A DNA stretch of 64,000 nucleotides from Allobosea sp. OK403 (GCF_900113835.1 NZ_FOQV01000004.1:326001-390000); one strand, 5' to 3'. Numbered from the stretch's first letter, positions 44,661 through 53,999 are shown. A program made the numbers and translations. The notes: generated by a model not told the origin, from the letters alone.

Positions 44661-44751
44661 GTCATGCTCGGGCTTGTCCCGAGCATCCACGTCTCGAACA
44701 CCAAGCTCGATCAGCGAAGACGTGGATGGTCGCCACAAGGGCGACCATGAC
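44661..44751. repeat. Inverted repeat between convergent genes
   Basis: Left arm GTCATGCTCGGGCTTGTCCC continuing to CCACGTCT; right arm AGACGTGGATGGTCGCCAC continuing to GACCATGAC. It exactly fills the space between the CoA ester lyase stop and the ppa stop, and could act as a terminator for both, though T-runs are absent. Confidence 0.7.
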
Positions 44752-44762
44752 GGACGGAGGGG

Positions 44763-45299
44763 TTACTTCTTCGCCGCCTTGGCCCGATCGATCGCCTCGA
44801 GGATGAGCTGCTTGGCCTTGGCGGCGTCGCCCCAGCCGGTGAGCTTCACCCATTTGCCGGGCTCGAGATCCTTGTAGTGCTCGAAGAAGTGCTGGATCTG
44901 GTCGAGCGTGATCTTCGGCAGATCGGTGTAGTTGTGCACGTTCTCGTAGCGCTTGGTCAGCTTGGGCACCGGCACGGCGATGATCTTCTCGTCGCCGCCG
45001 CCCTCGTCCTCCATCATCATCACGCCGATCGGCCGCACGGCGATATAGGAGCCGGGGATCAGCGGGCGGGTGTTGGCGACCAGCACGTCGCAAGGATCGC
45101 CATCCTCGGACAGCGTATGCGGAATGAAGCCGTAATTCCCGGGATAGCGCATCGGCGTATAGAGGAAGCGGTCGACGAAGAGCGTTCCGGCCTCCTTGTC
45201 CATCTCGTATTTGATCGGCTCGCCGCCGATCGCCACTTCGATGACGACGTTGACTTCGTCGGGAGGATTCTTGCCGATGGAAATGGCGTCGAGGCGCAT
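44763..45299 (-). CDS. ppa: Inorganic pyrophosphatase (type I)
   Basis: Cytoplasmic Mg-dependent enzyme hydrolysing pyrophosphate to phosphate. The 178 residues from ATG 45299 ([13 protein letters not shown]) match the hexameric bacterial type. The signature [11 protein letters not shown] supplies the active-site aspartates, with further conserved residues in [21 protein letters not shown] and EKIIAVP. Monocistronic, ending at a convergent inverted repeat. Confidence 0.96.
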   Translation of the reverse strand: MRLDAISIGKNPPDEVNVVIEVAIGGEPIKYEMDKEAGTLFVDRFLYTPMRYPGNYGFIPHTLSEDGDPCDVLVANTRPLIPGSYIAVRPIGVMMMEDEGGGDEKIIAVPVPKLTKRYENVHNYTDLPKITLDQIQHFFEHYKDLEPGKWVKLTGWGDAAKAKQLILEAIDRAKAAKK

Positions 45300-45387
45300 A
45301 AGTCTTGACCTGTGGCGATGGAAACTGGCGGGTCTTATGCGTGTTTGGACGCAAAAGTCCAAGTTAAGATTAAAAGCCGGGTCCGGC

Positions 45388-46077
45388 TCAGCTCACCTTG
45401 AGGCCGAGTTCGGCCAGCATCTGCCCGGCCTGCTGCCGTGAAATCGTCGCGCCCCGGAACAACGCGGCATCGCCGAGCCGCAAGCCGCCGAGATCCGCGC
45501 CGCGCAAATCGGCCCCCTCAAAACGGGCCCCGGTCAGATTGGCGTCGCGCAGGCTGCAATCCTCCAGCACCGCGTCGCGAAAATCGGCTTTCCTGAGATC
45601 GGCCTGGCCAAGATCGAGCCGCTGCAGCCGCATCTTCCGGAAGGAGAAACCCGGCAGCTTCGCGGCAACCAGCAGCGTCTCCTCGAAGATCGCACCCAAT
45701 GTCTTGGCCTCGGACATGTCCGCTCCCGTGAGCTTGCAGCTCCGGAAAGCCGCGGAGGCCAGCAGCGAGCGTCGAAAGCTCGCATTGTTAAAGTCCCCGG
45801 CTTGAAAGACCGCTTCGGTCAGGGTGCTGCTGCTGAAATCGGCGAAAGCGCCCCGACAGCCCGACCAGCTGGAGCCGTCGAGGCGGGCGCCCTTGAAGCT
45901 GGTCCGGCGCAGCAGGCAGCGTTCAAAAACCCAGCCGGCCAGGCTGAGGCCGGCGAGATCGACGCCCTCGATATCGCAACCGACAAGCAGCGCCGGCCCT
46001 TCCGCCGCCAGCGCCTCGACGGCCGGGCGGGTCAGTGTCACCTCGGTGATCCATCGCGCGGAAGAGGGTGTGGCCAT
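45388..46077 (-). CDS. Pentapeptide-repeat protein
   Basis: 229 residues made mainly of A(D/N)LXX-type pentapeptides, clear from about residue 55 to 215 (for example [14 protein letters not shown] and [16 protein letters not shown]). The pattern predicts a right-handed quadrilateral beta-helix. There is no signal peptide. Some pentapeptide proteins bind DNA gyrase (Qnr, MfpA), but nothing here proves that. It is read divergently from the phosphatase-like gene; a family A repeat lies between them. Confidence 0.87.
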   Translation of the reverse strand: MATPSSARWITEVTLTRPAVEALAAEGPALLVGCDIEGVDLAGLSLAGWVFERCLLRRTSFKGARLDGSSWSGCRGAFADFSSSTLTEAVFQAGDFNNASFRRSLLASAAFRSCKLTGADMSEAKTLGAIFEETLLVAAKLPGFSFRKMRLQRLDLGQADLRKADFRDAVLEDCSLRDANLTGARFEGADLRGADLGGLRLGDAALFRGATISRQQAGQMLAELGLKVS

Positions 46078-46088
46078 CGCCCATCCCT

Positions 46089-46139
46089 AGAGCAGGATGC
46101 GAAAAAGTGGGAACCGGTTTTTCGCGTCGATCCTGTTCT
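46089..46139. repeat. Dispersed palindromic repeat, family A
   Basis: AGAGCAGGATGC, core GTGGGAACCGGTTTTTC, GATCCTGTTCT. It is nearly identical to the first halves of the composites at 14589 and 28905, but the hairpin half is missing. It contains an ATG (46097) that opens the long frame of the next gene, which is why that start is rejected. Confidence 0.85.
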
Positions 46140-46288
46140 CTCGCCGAGACGCTCCATGCACCCAAGGTCGCGCGGCACTCCAGGCCAGACCGCGCGGCGC
46201 AGCCGCCCTCTCATTTGCACCGCGGGCCCGGCACTGGTATCGGGCGCGCTATGAAGATGGATCAAACCAGCTCCCGCGAGGCCTGCCC

Positions 46289-47011
46289 TTGCTGAACCGC
46301 CTGCGCCCCGACGAGGATCGTTATGCGCGCCGCATGGCCCGTATCGCGCGCTGGGACCGGCCGATAAGTGGCAAGGCCGACCGCCTGCGCGCCTGGGCTA
46401 ATATGCTGCTGGTCGATCACGGCATCTTCCGTCTCGCCTATCTCAACGCCCATCGCGTTACGCCACAGCTCTGGCGCGCGGCCCAGCCTGCGCCGGGTCA
46501 GATCGCGAAATTCGCTCGCGAGGGCGTCAAGACCATCGTCAATCTGCGCGGCGGGCGCGAGCATGGCTCCTGGCCATTGCAGCGCGAGGCTTGCGAGCGC
46601 CACGGCATCACCCTCGTCGATTTCGTCCTGCGCTCGCGCGGCGCGCCCGAACGCGAGACCATCCTGGGCGCCAAGGCCTTCTTCGCCGGGCTGACGGAGC
46701 CCGCGCTGGTGCATTGCAAATCGGGCGCCGACCGCGCCGGCTTCTTCGCGGCGCTCTATCTGCTGATCCATGAGGAGCGGCCGCTTGAGGAAGCGACCCG
46801 CCAGCTTTCCCTGCGCTACGGTCATTTCCGCTTCGCCAAGACCGGGATTCTCGACGCTTTCTTCGAGACCTATCGCCGCGAGGGCCACGCCAAGGGCATG
46901 CCCTTCCTCGACTGGGTCGCGAAAGACTACGACCCCGAGCGGCTGGAGCGCGACTTCAAGCCGGGCTTCCTGTCCTCGCTGATCGCCGACAGGCTGATCC
47001 GGCGGGAATAG
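46289..47011 (+). CDS. Tyrosine/dual-specificity phosphatase-like protein
   Basis: Cysteine-based phosphatase of the DSP/COG2365 type. The P-loop VHCKSGADRAGF matches CX5R with the preceding His. IVNLRGGREHGSW provides the region carrying the general acid loop. The frame is open from 46097, but that ATG is inside a repeat; the TTG at 46289 (LNRLRPDEDRY, 240 residues) or ATG at 46334 is more likely. Related proteins in Rhizobiales are cytoplasmic and unstudied; substrate may be a phosphoprotein or phosphoinositide-like compound. The next gene in this direction is absent; a flippase-like gene converges. Confidence 0.75.
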   Translation: MLNRLRPDEDRYARRMARIARWDRPISGKADRLRAWANMLLVDHGIFRLAYLNAHRVTPQLWRAAQPAPGQIAKFAREGVKTIVNLRGGREHGSWPLQREACERHGITLVDFVLRSRGAPERETILGAKAFFAGLTEPALVHCKSGADRAGFFAALYLLIHEERPLEEATRQLSLRYGHFRFAKTGILDAFFETYRREGHAKGMPFLDWVAKDYDPERLERDFKPGFLSSLIADRLIRRE

Positions 47012-47019
47012 AGCGCCTG

Positions 47020-47136
47020 GAGCATTTTCGAGCGAAGTGGACACCGGTCCGCGTAAAGAAAATGCGATAAAACAAGAAGATAGAGCACTTGCGAGGAAAG
47101 GCGGGTACCGCTTTTTTCGCGAGGAGCAATGCTCTC
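47020..47136. repeat. Two tandem divergent family A palindromes
   Basis: First copy 47020-47065 (GAGCATTTTCGAGCGAAGTG, then GACACCGGTCCGCG to GAAAATGC), second copy 47082-47136 (AGAGCACTTGCGAGG, core GCGGGTACCGCTTTTTTCGC, ending GCAATGCTCTC). They occupy the space between the phosphatase stop and the flippase-like gene stop. Confidence 0.65.
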
Positions 47137-47151
47137 AACTCTTGGAATTAC

Positions 47152-48624
47152 TCATCCCCGTGCGACGGCAAACCCGTCCACGCCGAAGCGTGTCCAGGCG
47201 AACTGGACATGCGCCAGCATCCGCGCCAGCGAGACCAGGCCGATCGCCCCGAGCAGCGCCAGCGACAAGGTACCGAACCAGGCCATGACGAGCCCCGCCG
47301 CCAGAAGCGCGATGGCGTTGGTGAGAACCTGGCGGCGCGGAGAGCGCGAGAGCGAGGCGATTTCGTGCAAGGGCGTGACCAGCGCGATGCCGCCATAGAA
47401 CAGCGCCATGATCGCAACGGTCTCGCCGACGCCCTCCCATTGCGTGCCGTCGAGCACGACATCGGCGCCCATGGCGACGAGGGCGATGGCGGCGAACAGC
47501 GCCGCCGCCGCGACCATCAGGCCAAGCGTCACGAAACGGACCCAGGCTTGCCGGCTCTCGGCGGCGCGCGCACGCAGGCTCGACAACACGAGCGGCACCG
47601 AGACCGCGGAGAACATCTGGGTCGGCACCTCGAGCAGGCGCATCGCCAGCGCGACATGGGCGGCCAGCAGCGGGTTGCTCGCATAAGGCAGGGCGAGCAG
47701 CGGCGCCACCATGAAGCCGAAGGACAGGAGTGCGGAGGGCAAGAGGAAACGCGGTGCGGTGCGCCAGCGGCTCGCCGATTCCCTCAGCTCGAGCCGCGAC
47801 CAGACTTCGCGCCGTACCAGACCCGCCAGCGCCGCGCGCCGGCGCCAGACCAGATAGCAGGCCGAGACGACATGGCCGATCGCGTCGGCTGCAAACAGCG
47901 CGACCGAGGTCGCGCCCAGCGGCCAGATCAGCAGGACCATCATGCCGGGCTGGACCAGCGCCTGAACGACATTGCTGTTGCCGATCGCAGCGAAATCCCC
48001 TTCCGCCGTCGCCTCCGAGGAGACGAGCCGGATCACCGCCCGCCCGGCCAGCGACACCAGGAACAAGGCCCCATAGGTCGCGACCACCCAGCCGGCAGCG
48101 CCCGCCACAGCGATGCCCAGCGCGGCCACAGTGAGGAACGCGCCCCCTGCCGCAAGCGCCAGCCGGAACGCCCGCGCCAGCCTGTCCTGGTCGCTGCTCT
48201 GGAAGAACACCGCCTCGAAACGCAGCAGCGTCGCGATCGAGACGAAATTGGCGAGCGCTGAAAACACCGCGAAATCGGCGAAAACCTGCGCCGGGCACAA
48301 GGCCGCGGCCGCAAGCAGGCCCCAGACGGAGAGAAAGCGTGCCTGGACGAAGCGCAGGGCCAGCATCAGCCCCGAGGCCAATCCGGCCCGTGCAGCGGCC
48401 GAGCCTTCTGCCGCGATCTCCTCGGCAGGCGTAACCGGCGCCGACGGCGCAACGCCGACCGGGAACGCCGTCCGCTCGAGGATCAGATGCGCGGCCATAT
48501 CCACGTCCATGCTCGGGATATCGGACAGGTCATCGCCGCTGGCTTCCCGGAGGTCACGACGAGAGGACGCAGCCGCCAGCGGATCAGGAGGTCTGATCAC
48601 GGAACACAGCTCTGCCCGAGACAC
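47152..48624 (-). CDS. Flippase-like polytopic membrane protein
   Basis: 490 residues with a polar N-terminal tail of about 80 and then 10-12 hydrophobic helices. The arrangement and the regular pairing of helices resemble polysaccharide flippases of the Wzx/MOP type (for example FVSIATLLRFEAVFFQSSDQDRL near helix 3, where an Arg-Phe-Glu motif typical of these proteins is seen). No glycosyltransferase or capsule gene is adjacent. The start is GTG at 48624; an ATG at 48510 would remove most of the polar tail. Assignment is by overall character, not by a diagnostic motif. Confidence 0.65.
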   Translation of the reverse strand: MSRAELCSVIRPPDPLAAASSRRDLREASGDDLSDIPSMDVDMAAHLILERTAFPVGVAPSAPVTPAEEIAAEGSAAARAGLASGLMLALRFVQARFLSVWGLLAAAALCPAQVFADFAVFSALANFVSIATLLRFEAVFFQSSDQDRLARAFRLALAAGGAFLTVAALGIAVAGAAGWVVATYGALFLVSLAGRAVIRLVSSEATAEGDFAAIGNSNVVQALVQPGMMVLLIWPLGATSVALFAADAIGHVVSACYLVWRRRAALAGLVRREVWSRLELRESASRWRTAPRFLLPSALLSFGFMVAPLLALPYASNPLLAAHVALAMRLLEVPTQMFSAVSVPLVLSSLRARAAESRQAWVRFVTLGLMVAAAALFAAIALVAMGADVVLDGTQWEGVGETVAIMALFYGGIALVTPLHEIASLSRSPRRQVLTNAIALLAAGLVMAWFGTLSLALLGAIGLVSLARMLAHVQFAWTRFGVDGFAVARG

Positions 48625-48916
48625 GGTGCGCCTTCATGGTTAACGAAGTCTTATGCGGGCGAATGACCACGGAGCACGCCTCAGAGGGAACAGGGCTCTC
48701 CGTCAAGTCCGTGGCCAAAAAATGGCGCAATTTGACGCAGCGTTAGGCAAACCAAGCTGTTTTGTTTGGAAAAATTCCAGAAAATGAGCACTCCCCGGCG
48801 AAATTTGGCGAAATCTCCCCTAGCGTCATCATCCCCTGGAAACAAAACGACCAGGCCTGTCGCCATGCCCAGGCCGAGCTCCCAAGCCTCCTTCGCAGCC
48901 GGCCCCGATGACCGAT

Positions 48917-49582
48917 TCAATCGATGCGATCACGCTCGCCGGCGCCAATCGGCACGGCAAGGCGGTTCTCGTGCGGAGAGAGCGGGCAGACCCAGGCTTC
49001 GGAATAGGCGCAGGACGGGTAATAGGCGAAATTGAAATCGAGGATCAGCCGGCCGTCCGGCGTGGCGCCGAGATCGGCGCTCTTGATCGTGTCGAGCAGA
49101 TAGCGGCCACCGGCGAATGTGTCGCAGCCATTGCTCGCATCGCCGAAGGGCAGGAAGGTGCCGCCGCCATAGCCTGCGATCCAGTACAGCGTCAGATCCC
49201 GGCCCAGCGGCCCCGCCAACCCCTCGGTCAGCGCATAGGGAACGAGCCTCATCAGCCCATCCTTGCCGGCCTCGACCGGAATCGCCTCGCGATCGACGGC
49301 AGGCACGAGGCCAACCTCGAAACGCAGGGCCGGATCATAGGGAAAGCAGGCGATGCCGGTGAATTCGGCACGGCCCTTCCCCGTCAAGGGCGATTGCGGA
49401 TGCTCGCGAAACAGCCGGTCGCGCGCCGCCCGCCAACGCTGCCAGCCGTCCTGCGGCGGCAGCGCCCTCACCTCGGCGTAAAGATCGGCGATCTGCCGCC
49501 GCCAATCCTGCAGCGTGCTGAAGCGCGTGAAATCAGCCACGGAGGCTGTGGGAGTGGACAAAGTCATGGCGCGTGCAGTCAT
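48917..49582 (-). CDS. DUF1684 family protein
   Basis: 221 residues from ATG 49582, which has GGGAGG seven bases upstream; the open frame further upstream is antisense to the next gene. The DUF1684 signature is at the C-terminus: LDFNFAYYPSCAYSEAWVCP and PHENRLAVPIGAGER. FRDHPQSPL-like FREHPQSPLTGKGRAEF is also typical. The function is unknown. It is divergent from the tryptophan dioxygenase gene, sharing a 270-bp region with a palindrome. Confidence 0.85.
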   Translation of the reverse strand: MTARAMTLSTPTASVADFTRFSTLQDWRRQIADLYAEVRALPPQDGWQRWRAARDRLFREHPQSPLTGKGRAEFTGIACFPYDPALRFEVGLVPAVDREAIPVEAGKDGLMRLVPYALTEGLAGPLGRDLTLYWIAGYGGGTFLPFGDASNGCDTFAGGRYLLDTIKSADLGATPDGRLILDFNFAYYPSCAYSEAWVCPLSPHENRLAVPIGAGERDRID

Positions 49583-49811
49583 CGCAAATCCTCCCGGCCA
49601 ATCCTCGCCGGCTTCACGTCTCGTGCAGGCAACGCCGGCGCGACGCGCCCGTTCCATGAGACAGCCCTGCGCCAAGTTTAGTACCCAGCGCTGCCAGAAC
49701 CTGTCAGCGGGCGGGCAGGATGGGGCAGCGCTTCGCCCCATGTGGCTGTCACGAATCCGCGAGGCGGGAGCCATCATGCCGTCGAGTCCGCCTTGATCGC
49801 GCGGCTCCATC

Positions 49812-49827
49812 ATTTTAAGCTTAAAAT
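49812..49827. promoter_or_regulatory. AT-rich palindromic operator upstream of tryptophan dioxygenase
   Basis: ATTTTAAGCTTAAAAT, a perfect 16-bp palindrome in an otherwise GC-rich leader, 29 bp upstream of the dioxygenase ATG and so probably overlapping its promoter or transcript start. No regulator gene is adjacent. Confidence 0.6.
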
Positions 49828-49855
49828 ATTGGAGCTCCGGAATCGGGACTGGATC

Positions 49856-50932
49856 ATGTCGGAAGCGACCCGCAGACTGTCCTATGGCAGCTATCTCCAG
49901 GTCGACCGGCTGCTCTCCTGCCAGGAGCCGGAAAGCCTGAAGACCGGCGCGCCGGCGCATGACGAGATGCTCTTCATCATCGTCCACCAGGCCTATGAGC
50001 TTTGGTTCCGGCAGATCCTGCACGAGCTCGACCGGATCCAGGCCGATTTCGCGGCGAGCACGGTCGCCGACGAGCATCTCGGCCGCATCAATGCCGGGCT
50101 CAGCCGCATCCATGAGATCCTGAAGCTGCTGGTCGGGCAGCTCGACGTGTTGGAAACGATGACGCCGGCAGGCTTCCTCGAATTCCGAGACCTGCTGACA
50201 CCGGCCTCGGGCTTCCAGTCCGTGCAGTTCCGATTGATCGAGGCGCGGCTCGGCCTGCATGACGACGCCCGCATCCGCATCGACGAGCAAAGCATGCGCG
50301 AGCGGCTCGCGCCCGAGGACCGCGACAAGCTGAGCGCGGACACAAATCCCTCGCTGCTCTCCCAGCTCGACGCCTGGCTGGCGCGCACGCCCTTCGTGGC
50401 GCTGGGCGACTACAGCTTTCGCGAGAGTTACCGGGCTGCAGTGATCGCCGCGTTGCGGCGCGACGCCACCAGCATCAGCGCAGACCCCGCTTTGCCCGAG
50501 CCGCAGCGGCAGGCCGACGCGGCCGCGATCGAGCAGGCGCTCGCCCGCTTCCGGGCGCTGTTCGAGCCCGACGCCACGACCTCGACCTGGCGGATGTCGG
50601 CCCGCGCCATCGAGGCGGCCTTGTTCATCTCGCTCTATCGCGACATGCCGGTGCTGCAGCTGCCCTTCCGGCTGCTGCAGGCGCTGATGGACATCGACGA
50701 GAGCCTGACGCTCTGGCGCCTGCGCCATGCCTTGATGGTCGAGCGCATGATCGGCGTCAGGCCCGGTACCGGCGGCTCATCGGGCTCCGGCTATCTCAAG
50801 GCGACGGCGGAGAAGCACCGCATCTTCATCGATCTCTTCCACCTCTCGACCTATCTGCTCGGCCCACGCGACCTGCCGGCCCTGCCCGACGCCCTGCGCC
50901 GGCGCATGGGCTTCAGCTACGGGGCGGCCTGA
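49856..50932 (+). CDS. kynA: Tryptophan 2,3-dioxygenase
   Basis: Haem enzyme that opens the indole ring of L-tryptophan to N-formylkynurenine. The 358 residues are longer than many bacterial forms and resemble the animal enzyme. Key parts are FIIVHQAYELWFRQI with distal His44, the haem-ligand His291 in WRLRHALMVERMIG, and the substrate loop GTGGSSGSGYL. The start at 49856 (MSEATRRLSYGSYL) is preferred over an upstream ATG at 49742. The stop TGA overlaps the next ATG by one base, coupling it to a kynureninase-like enzyme. Confidence 0.93.
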   Translation: MSEATRRLSYGSYLQVDRLLSCQEPESLKTGAPAHDEMLFIIVHQAYELWFRQILHELDRIQADFAASTVADEHLGRINAGLSRIHEILKLLVGQLDVLETMTPAGFLEFRDLLTPASGFQSVQFRLIEARLGLHDDARIRIDEQSMRERLAPEDRDKLSADTNPSLLSQLDAWLARTPFVALGDYSFRESYRAAVIAALRRDATSISADPALPEPQRQADAAAIEQALARFRALFEPDATTSTWRMSARAIEAALFISLYRDMPVLQLPFRLLQALMDIDESLTLWRLRHALMVERMIGVRPGTGGSSGSGYLKATAEKHRIFIDLFHLSTYLLGPRDLPALPDALRRRMGFSYGAA

Positions 50933-52116
50933 TGGTAGGGGCCGGGGACTGGACGCGCCACTTCTCGCGCTTTCGCGGCGCCGCTCCTGAACGCATCAAC
51001 CTCGCCGCGCACAGCCATCATGACTGGCCCGACGTCACCTTCGCAGCGCAGGGGATGGCGTGGCTCGATGCGGCGCAGCGCGCCGGCGATAAATGGGATT
51101 GCGTCTTCGGCGAGGTCATTCCGGCAGTCCAGGCCGGCATCGCCCGGCATCTCGCCTTGCCCGATCCGGCGACGATCGCCTTTGCGCCCAACACGCATGA
51201 ATTCCTGCGCCGCCTGCTCTCCTGCCTACCGGAGGGCGGGCTGCCCCGCATATTGACCACCAGGGCGGAGTTCCACACCGCGCGGCGGCAGCTCACGCGG
51301 CTGGCCGAAGAGGGGCTGATCGTGCTGGACGACATCCCCGCCGAACCCTTGGCGAGCCTGCATGAGCGCCTCAAGGCAGCGATCGCAGCCGGCGGGCACG
51401 ACCTGATCTATCTCAGCCAGGTCCTGTTCAATTCCGGCGCGACCAGCGGCGATCTCGCCGCTCTCGTCGATGCCGTGCCCTCACCCGAGACCTTCATCGC
51501 CCTCGACGGCTATCACGGCTACCTCGCTTTGCCGACAAACCTCGCCGCCATCGCCAACCGCGCTTTCTACATCGCGGGCGGCTACAAATACGCCATGGCC
51601 GGCGAGGGCAGCTGCTTCATGCACTGCCCGCCGGGCTTTGGCCCGCGCCCACGCGACACCGGCTGGTTTGCCGCCTTCGGAGCGCTCGCTGCACCTCCCG
51701 GCAGCACGGTCGGCTATCCCGCTGACGGCGGACGCTTCCTCGGCGCGACCTTCGACCCGTCCGGCCTCTATCGCATGCGCGCCGTGCTCGACTGGATGCA
51801 GGCGGAGGCTCTCGACGCGGCGCCCATCCACGCGCATGCGATTGCCCTGATGCAGCGCTTCCTCGCCGGGCTCGATACGCTGGACCTCCCCGGGCTCGCG
51901 CGCACCGCGCTGATCACGCCACTGCACGACCCCGCCGGTCACGGCAATTTCCTGGCCTACAGGACGCCGGCCGCCGGCGCGTTTGAGGCCGCATTGGCGA
52001 AGCTCGGTATCGCCACCGACCACCGGGGCGACGTGCTGCGTTTCGGCTTCGGCCTGGCGCTGTCGGAAAGCGACATCGATGCCGCGCTTGAGCGGATGAA
52101 GGCGTTGCGAAGCTAA
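50932..52116 (+). CDS. Kynureninase-like class V PLP enzyme
   Basis: 394 residues of aminotransferase class V fold. The PLP lysine is Lys219 in YIAGGYKYAMAGEG, preceded by LDGYHGYLALP, which gives the aspartate that pairs with the PLP nitrogen. NLAAHSHHDWPD at the N-terminus differs from classical kynureninase. It follows tryptophan dioxygenase with a one-base overlap, so cleavage of (formyl)kynurenine is the obvious role. No formamidase gene is linked. A different class V activity on a tryptophan catabolite remains possible, hence no symbol. Confidence 0.8.
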   Translation: MVGAGDWTRHFSRFRGAAPERINLAAHSHHDWPDVTFAAQGMAWLDAAQRAGDKWDCVFGEVIPAVQAGIARHLALPDPATIAFAPNTHEFLRRLLSCLPEGGLPRILTTRAEFHTARRQLTRLAEEGLIVLDDIPAEPLASLHERLKAAIAAGGHDLIYLSQVLFNSGATSGDLAALVDAVPSPETFIALDGYHGYLALPTNLAAIANRAFYIAGGYKYAMAGEGSCFMHCPPGFGPRPRDTGWFAAFGALAAPPGSTVGYPADGGRFLGATFDPSGLYRMRAVLDWMQAEALDAAPIHAHAIALMQRFLAGLDTLDLPGLARTALITPLHDPAGHGNFLAYRTPAAGAFEAALAKLGIATDHRGDVLRFGFGLALSESDIDAALERMKALRS

Positions 52117-52142
52117 AAGACGGCTCAGGACTGCCATGAGCC

Positions 52143-52252
52143 CTCATCCTGAGGAGCGCTCCGCAGGAGCGCGTCTCGAAGGATGCTCCAGGAGGCTCCC
52201 CTGCAAGCTGGAACATCCTTCGAGACGCCGCTTCGCGGCTCCTCAGGATGAG
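52143..52252. repeat. Inverted repeat (CTCATCCTGAGGAGC type)
   Basis: Left arm CTCATCCTGAGGAGCGCTCC continuing to GTCTCGAAGGATG; right arm CATCCTTCGAGACGCCGC continuing to GGCTCCTCAGGATGAG. It starts 26 bp after the kynureninase-like stop codon and may end that transcript. Confidence 0.7.
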
Positions 52253-52401
52253 AGCTGAGGTTCCAGTCGGCTTGCAAGTCGCGGGATCCAGGCAATTCAC
52301 CCGCGATTCATCCTGAATCCAGGCTTCACCATATCGCTCAACCGCTGATTCACCGGCGCCGCGCGAGATCTGCCGCAACCTGGATTGCGGGAGGTTCAAT
52401 C

Positions 52402-52932
52402 GTGACCAGACGCCATACACCGATCGACCTGCTCTTCGCCGCGGCGATGTCGCTGCTCTTCATCGTCTTCGCCGGCCGGCCGGTGCTGGCGCGCGAACTC
52501 GTCGAGGCGCCCGATGCGCGCTACCTGCCCGGCACGATCGTGATCCGCACGGCCGAGCGCCGGCTCTATTTCGTCAACGCGCCGGGCACCGCGATCCGTT
52601 ACCAGATCGCCGTCGGCAAGGCCGGCAAGCAATGGCGTGGCGTCAAATATGTCGAGGAATTGCAGGTCGATCCGGCCTGGAGCCCGCCCGCCTCGGTCAA
52701 GCGCGACAATCCGCGCCTGCCCGACGTCATTCCCGGCGGCTCACCGCGCAACCCGATGGGCGCGCGCGTCATCGGGCTCGGGCCGGGCGGCGAATATGCG
52801 ATCCACGGCACCAATATGCCCAATACGATCGGCACCTTCGCCTCCTATGGCTGCTTTCGCATGCATAACGAGGATGTCGTCGATCTCTACGAGCGCGTCC
52901 GCATGGGCACGCCCGTCGTCGTCCTGCCGTAG
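52402..52932 (+). CDS. L,D-transpeptidase (YkuD domain), exported
   Basis: Cell-wall enzyme of 176 residues that would cross-link peptidoglycan stem peptides or attach proteins to them. A signal peptide (DLLFAAAMSLLFIVFAGRPVLA) precedes a YkuD domain starting TIVIRTAERRLYFV. The catalytic set is HGTNMPNTIG and, 12 residues on, SYGCFRM with the nucleophilic cysteine. The start is GTG at 52402 with GCGGGAGG ahead of it. A strong 20-bp hairpin begins right at the stop codon. Confidence 0.9.
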   Translation: MTRRHTPIDLLFAAAMSLLFIVFAGRPVLARELVEAPDARYLPGTIVIRTAERRLYFVNAPGTAIRYQIAVGKAGKQWRGVKYVEELQVDPAWSPPASVKRDNPRLPDVIPGGSPRNPMGARVIGLGPGGEYAIHGTNMPNTIGTFASYGCFRMHNEDVVDLYERVRMGTPVVVLP

Positions 52933-53043
52933 ATCACGTCGCATTCGGACGGCTCCGTCCGAATGCGACGTGATCTTTTCCAAAAAAGGGCGAGAGCATC
53001 GCTCTTGCGAAAAACCGGTACCCATTTTTTCGCGCGATGCTCT
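52931..53043. repeat. Composite repeat in reverse order: long hairpin then family A palindrome, copy 3
   Basis: A perfect 20-bp stem (AGATCACGTC continuing to ATTCGGAC, loop GGCTCC, then its complement) runs to 52976 and is followed by TTTTCC. It overlaps the last two bases of the L,D-transpeptidase stop. Then GAGCATCGCTCTTGCG, core AAAACCGGTACCCATTTTTT, CGCGATGCTC to 53042. The two halves are the same modules as at 14589 and 28905 in inverted orientation. The hairpin plus T-run may also terminate the upstream gene. Confidence 0.75.
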
Positions 53044-53051
53044 AAAACGCC

Positions 53052-53999
53052 TTACAGCGCGACCGGCGAGAGCAGCGGCTTGCCCGCGAAATAGGCCTCC
53101 AGATTGCCAAGCAGCAGATCCTGCTGGGCAATCTGCGCCGATTCCGCATTGGCGGCGATATGCGGCGTCAGCACGACGTTCTCGAGCACTTTGAGCCGGT
53201 CCGGTACCTGCGGCTCGTGCTCATAGACATCCAGCGCCGCACCCGCGATCAGATTGGTCTCCAGGGCCTCGCACAGGGCCTCCTCATCGACCGCGATGCC
53301 GCGCGAGATATTGATGAGATGACCCTCCGGTCCGAGCGCGCGCAGCACTTGCGCATTGATGGCGTGGCGGGTCTCGATGCTGGCGCGCACCGCCACGATC
53401 AGCACATCGGCCCAGCTTGCGAGCCCGAGCAGGCTGTCATGATAGAGATAGGGCAGCTCCGGCCGCTGCGAGCGGTTGTGATAGCCGATCGTCATGTCGA
53501 AGGCGGCCGCGCGGCTGGCGATGCGGGCGCCGATGGCGCCTAGCCCATAGATTCCGAGCTTGCGCCCCGCCAAACCCGGCACATTGGGCATGCGCTGGAC
53601 CGAATTGCCCTGCCAGAGCCCGGCCCGCACGAAACGCTCGGCAGCGCCGATCCGGCGGGCCGAGGCCAGCAGCAGGCCCATGGCGAATTCGGCGACGCTC
53701 GTCGCATTGGCGTCGGCGGCGTTGCTCAGCTTGATGCCGCGCGCCTTCGCACAGGCCCGGTCAACGCCTTCGATGCCAGTGCCGTAGCAGGAGATCAATC
53801 CGAGCTTCGGCAGCGCGTCGATCAGCGCGGCGTCGGTCGTCAGCGATCCCATGGTGAGCAGCGCCTGCGCCGCCTCGGCTCCCTCCGGCAGGGCGTCAGG
53901 CGCGGAACGCTCCATCGGGCCCAGCAGCACATAGCGCTCCTGCAAACGCTCGACGAGGCGCGCAGGCATGCGTGGTGCCATCAGGATCGTCGGCTTCAT
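53052..53999 (-). CDS. D-isomer-specific 2-hydroxyacid dehydrogenase
   Basis: 315-residue NAD(P)-dependent enzyme, probably a glyoxylate/hydroxypyruvate reductase-like member. The NAD fold is at GIYGLGAIGARIASRA; catalytic residues are Arg in VAVRASIETRHAIN, Glu in DVYEHEPQVP and His in TPHIAANA. HLINISRGIAVDEEALCEAL is the usual segment after the cofactor domain. The start ATG at 53999 gives MKPTILMAPRMP. The exact substrate cannot be read. Confidence 0.87.
   Translation of the reverse strand: MKPTILMAPRMPARLVERLQERYVLLGPMERSAPDALPEGAEAAQALLTMGSLTTDAALIDALPKLGLISCYGTGIEGVDRACAKARGIKLSNAADANATSVAEFAMGLLLASARRIGAAERFVRAGLWQGNSVQRMPNVPGLAGRKLGIYGLGAIGARIASRAAAFDMTIGYHNRSQRPELPYLYHDSLLGLASWADVLIVAVRASIETRHAINAQVLRALGPEGHLINISRGIAVDEEALCEALETNLIAGAALDVYEHEPQVPDRLKVLENVVLTPHIAANAESAQIAQQDLLLGNLEAYFAGKPLLSPVAL

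Noticed and set aside
46097..46288. N-terminal extension of the phosphatase-like gene from ATG 46097
   Set aside because: This ATG is inside a family A repeat and the following 64 residues are unlike any part of the family.
48681..48920. 79-codon frame upstream of DUF1684 on the minus strand
   Set aside because: It overlaps the likely 3' region of DUF1684 and has no supporting motif or ribosome site.
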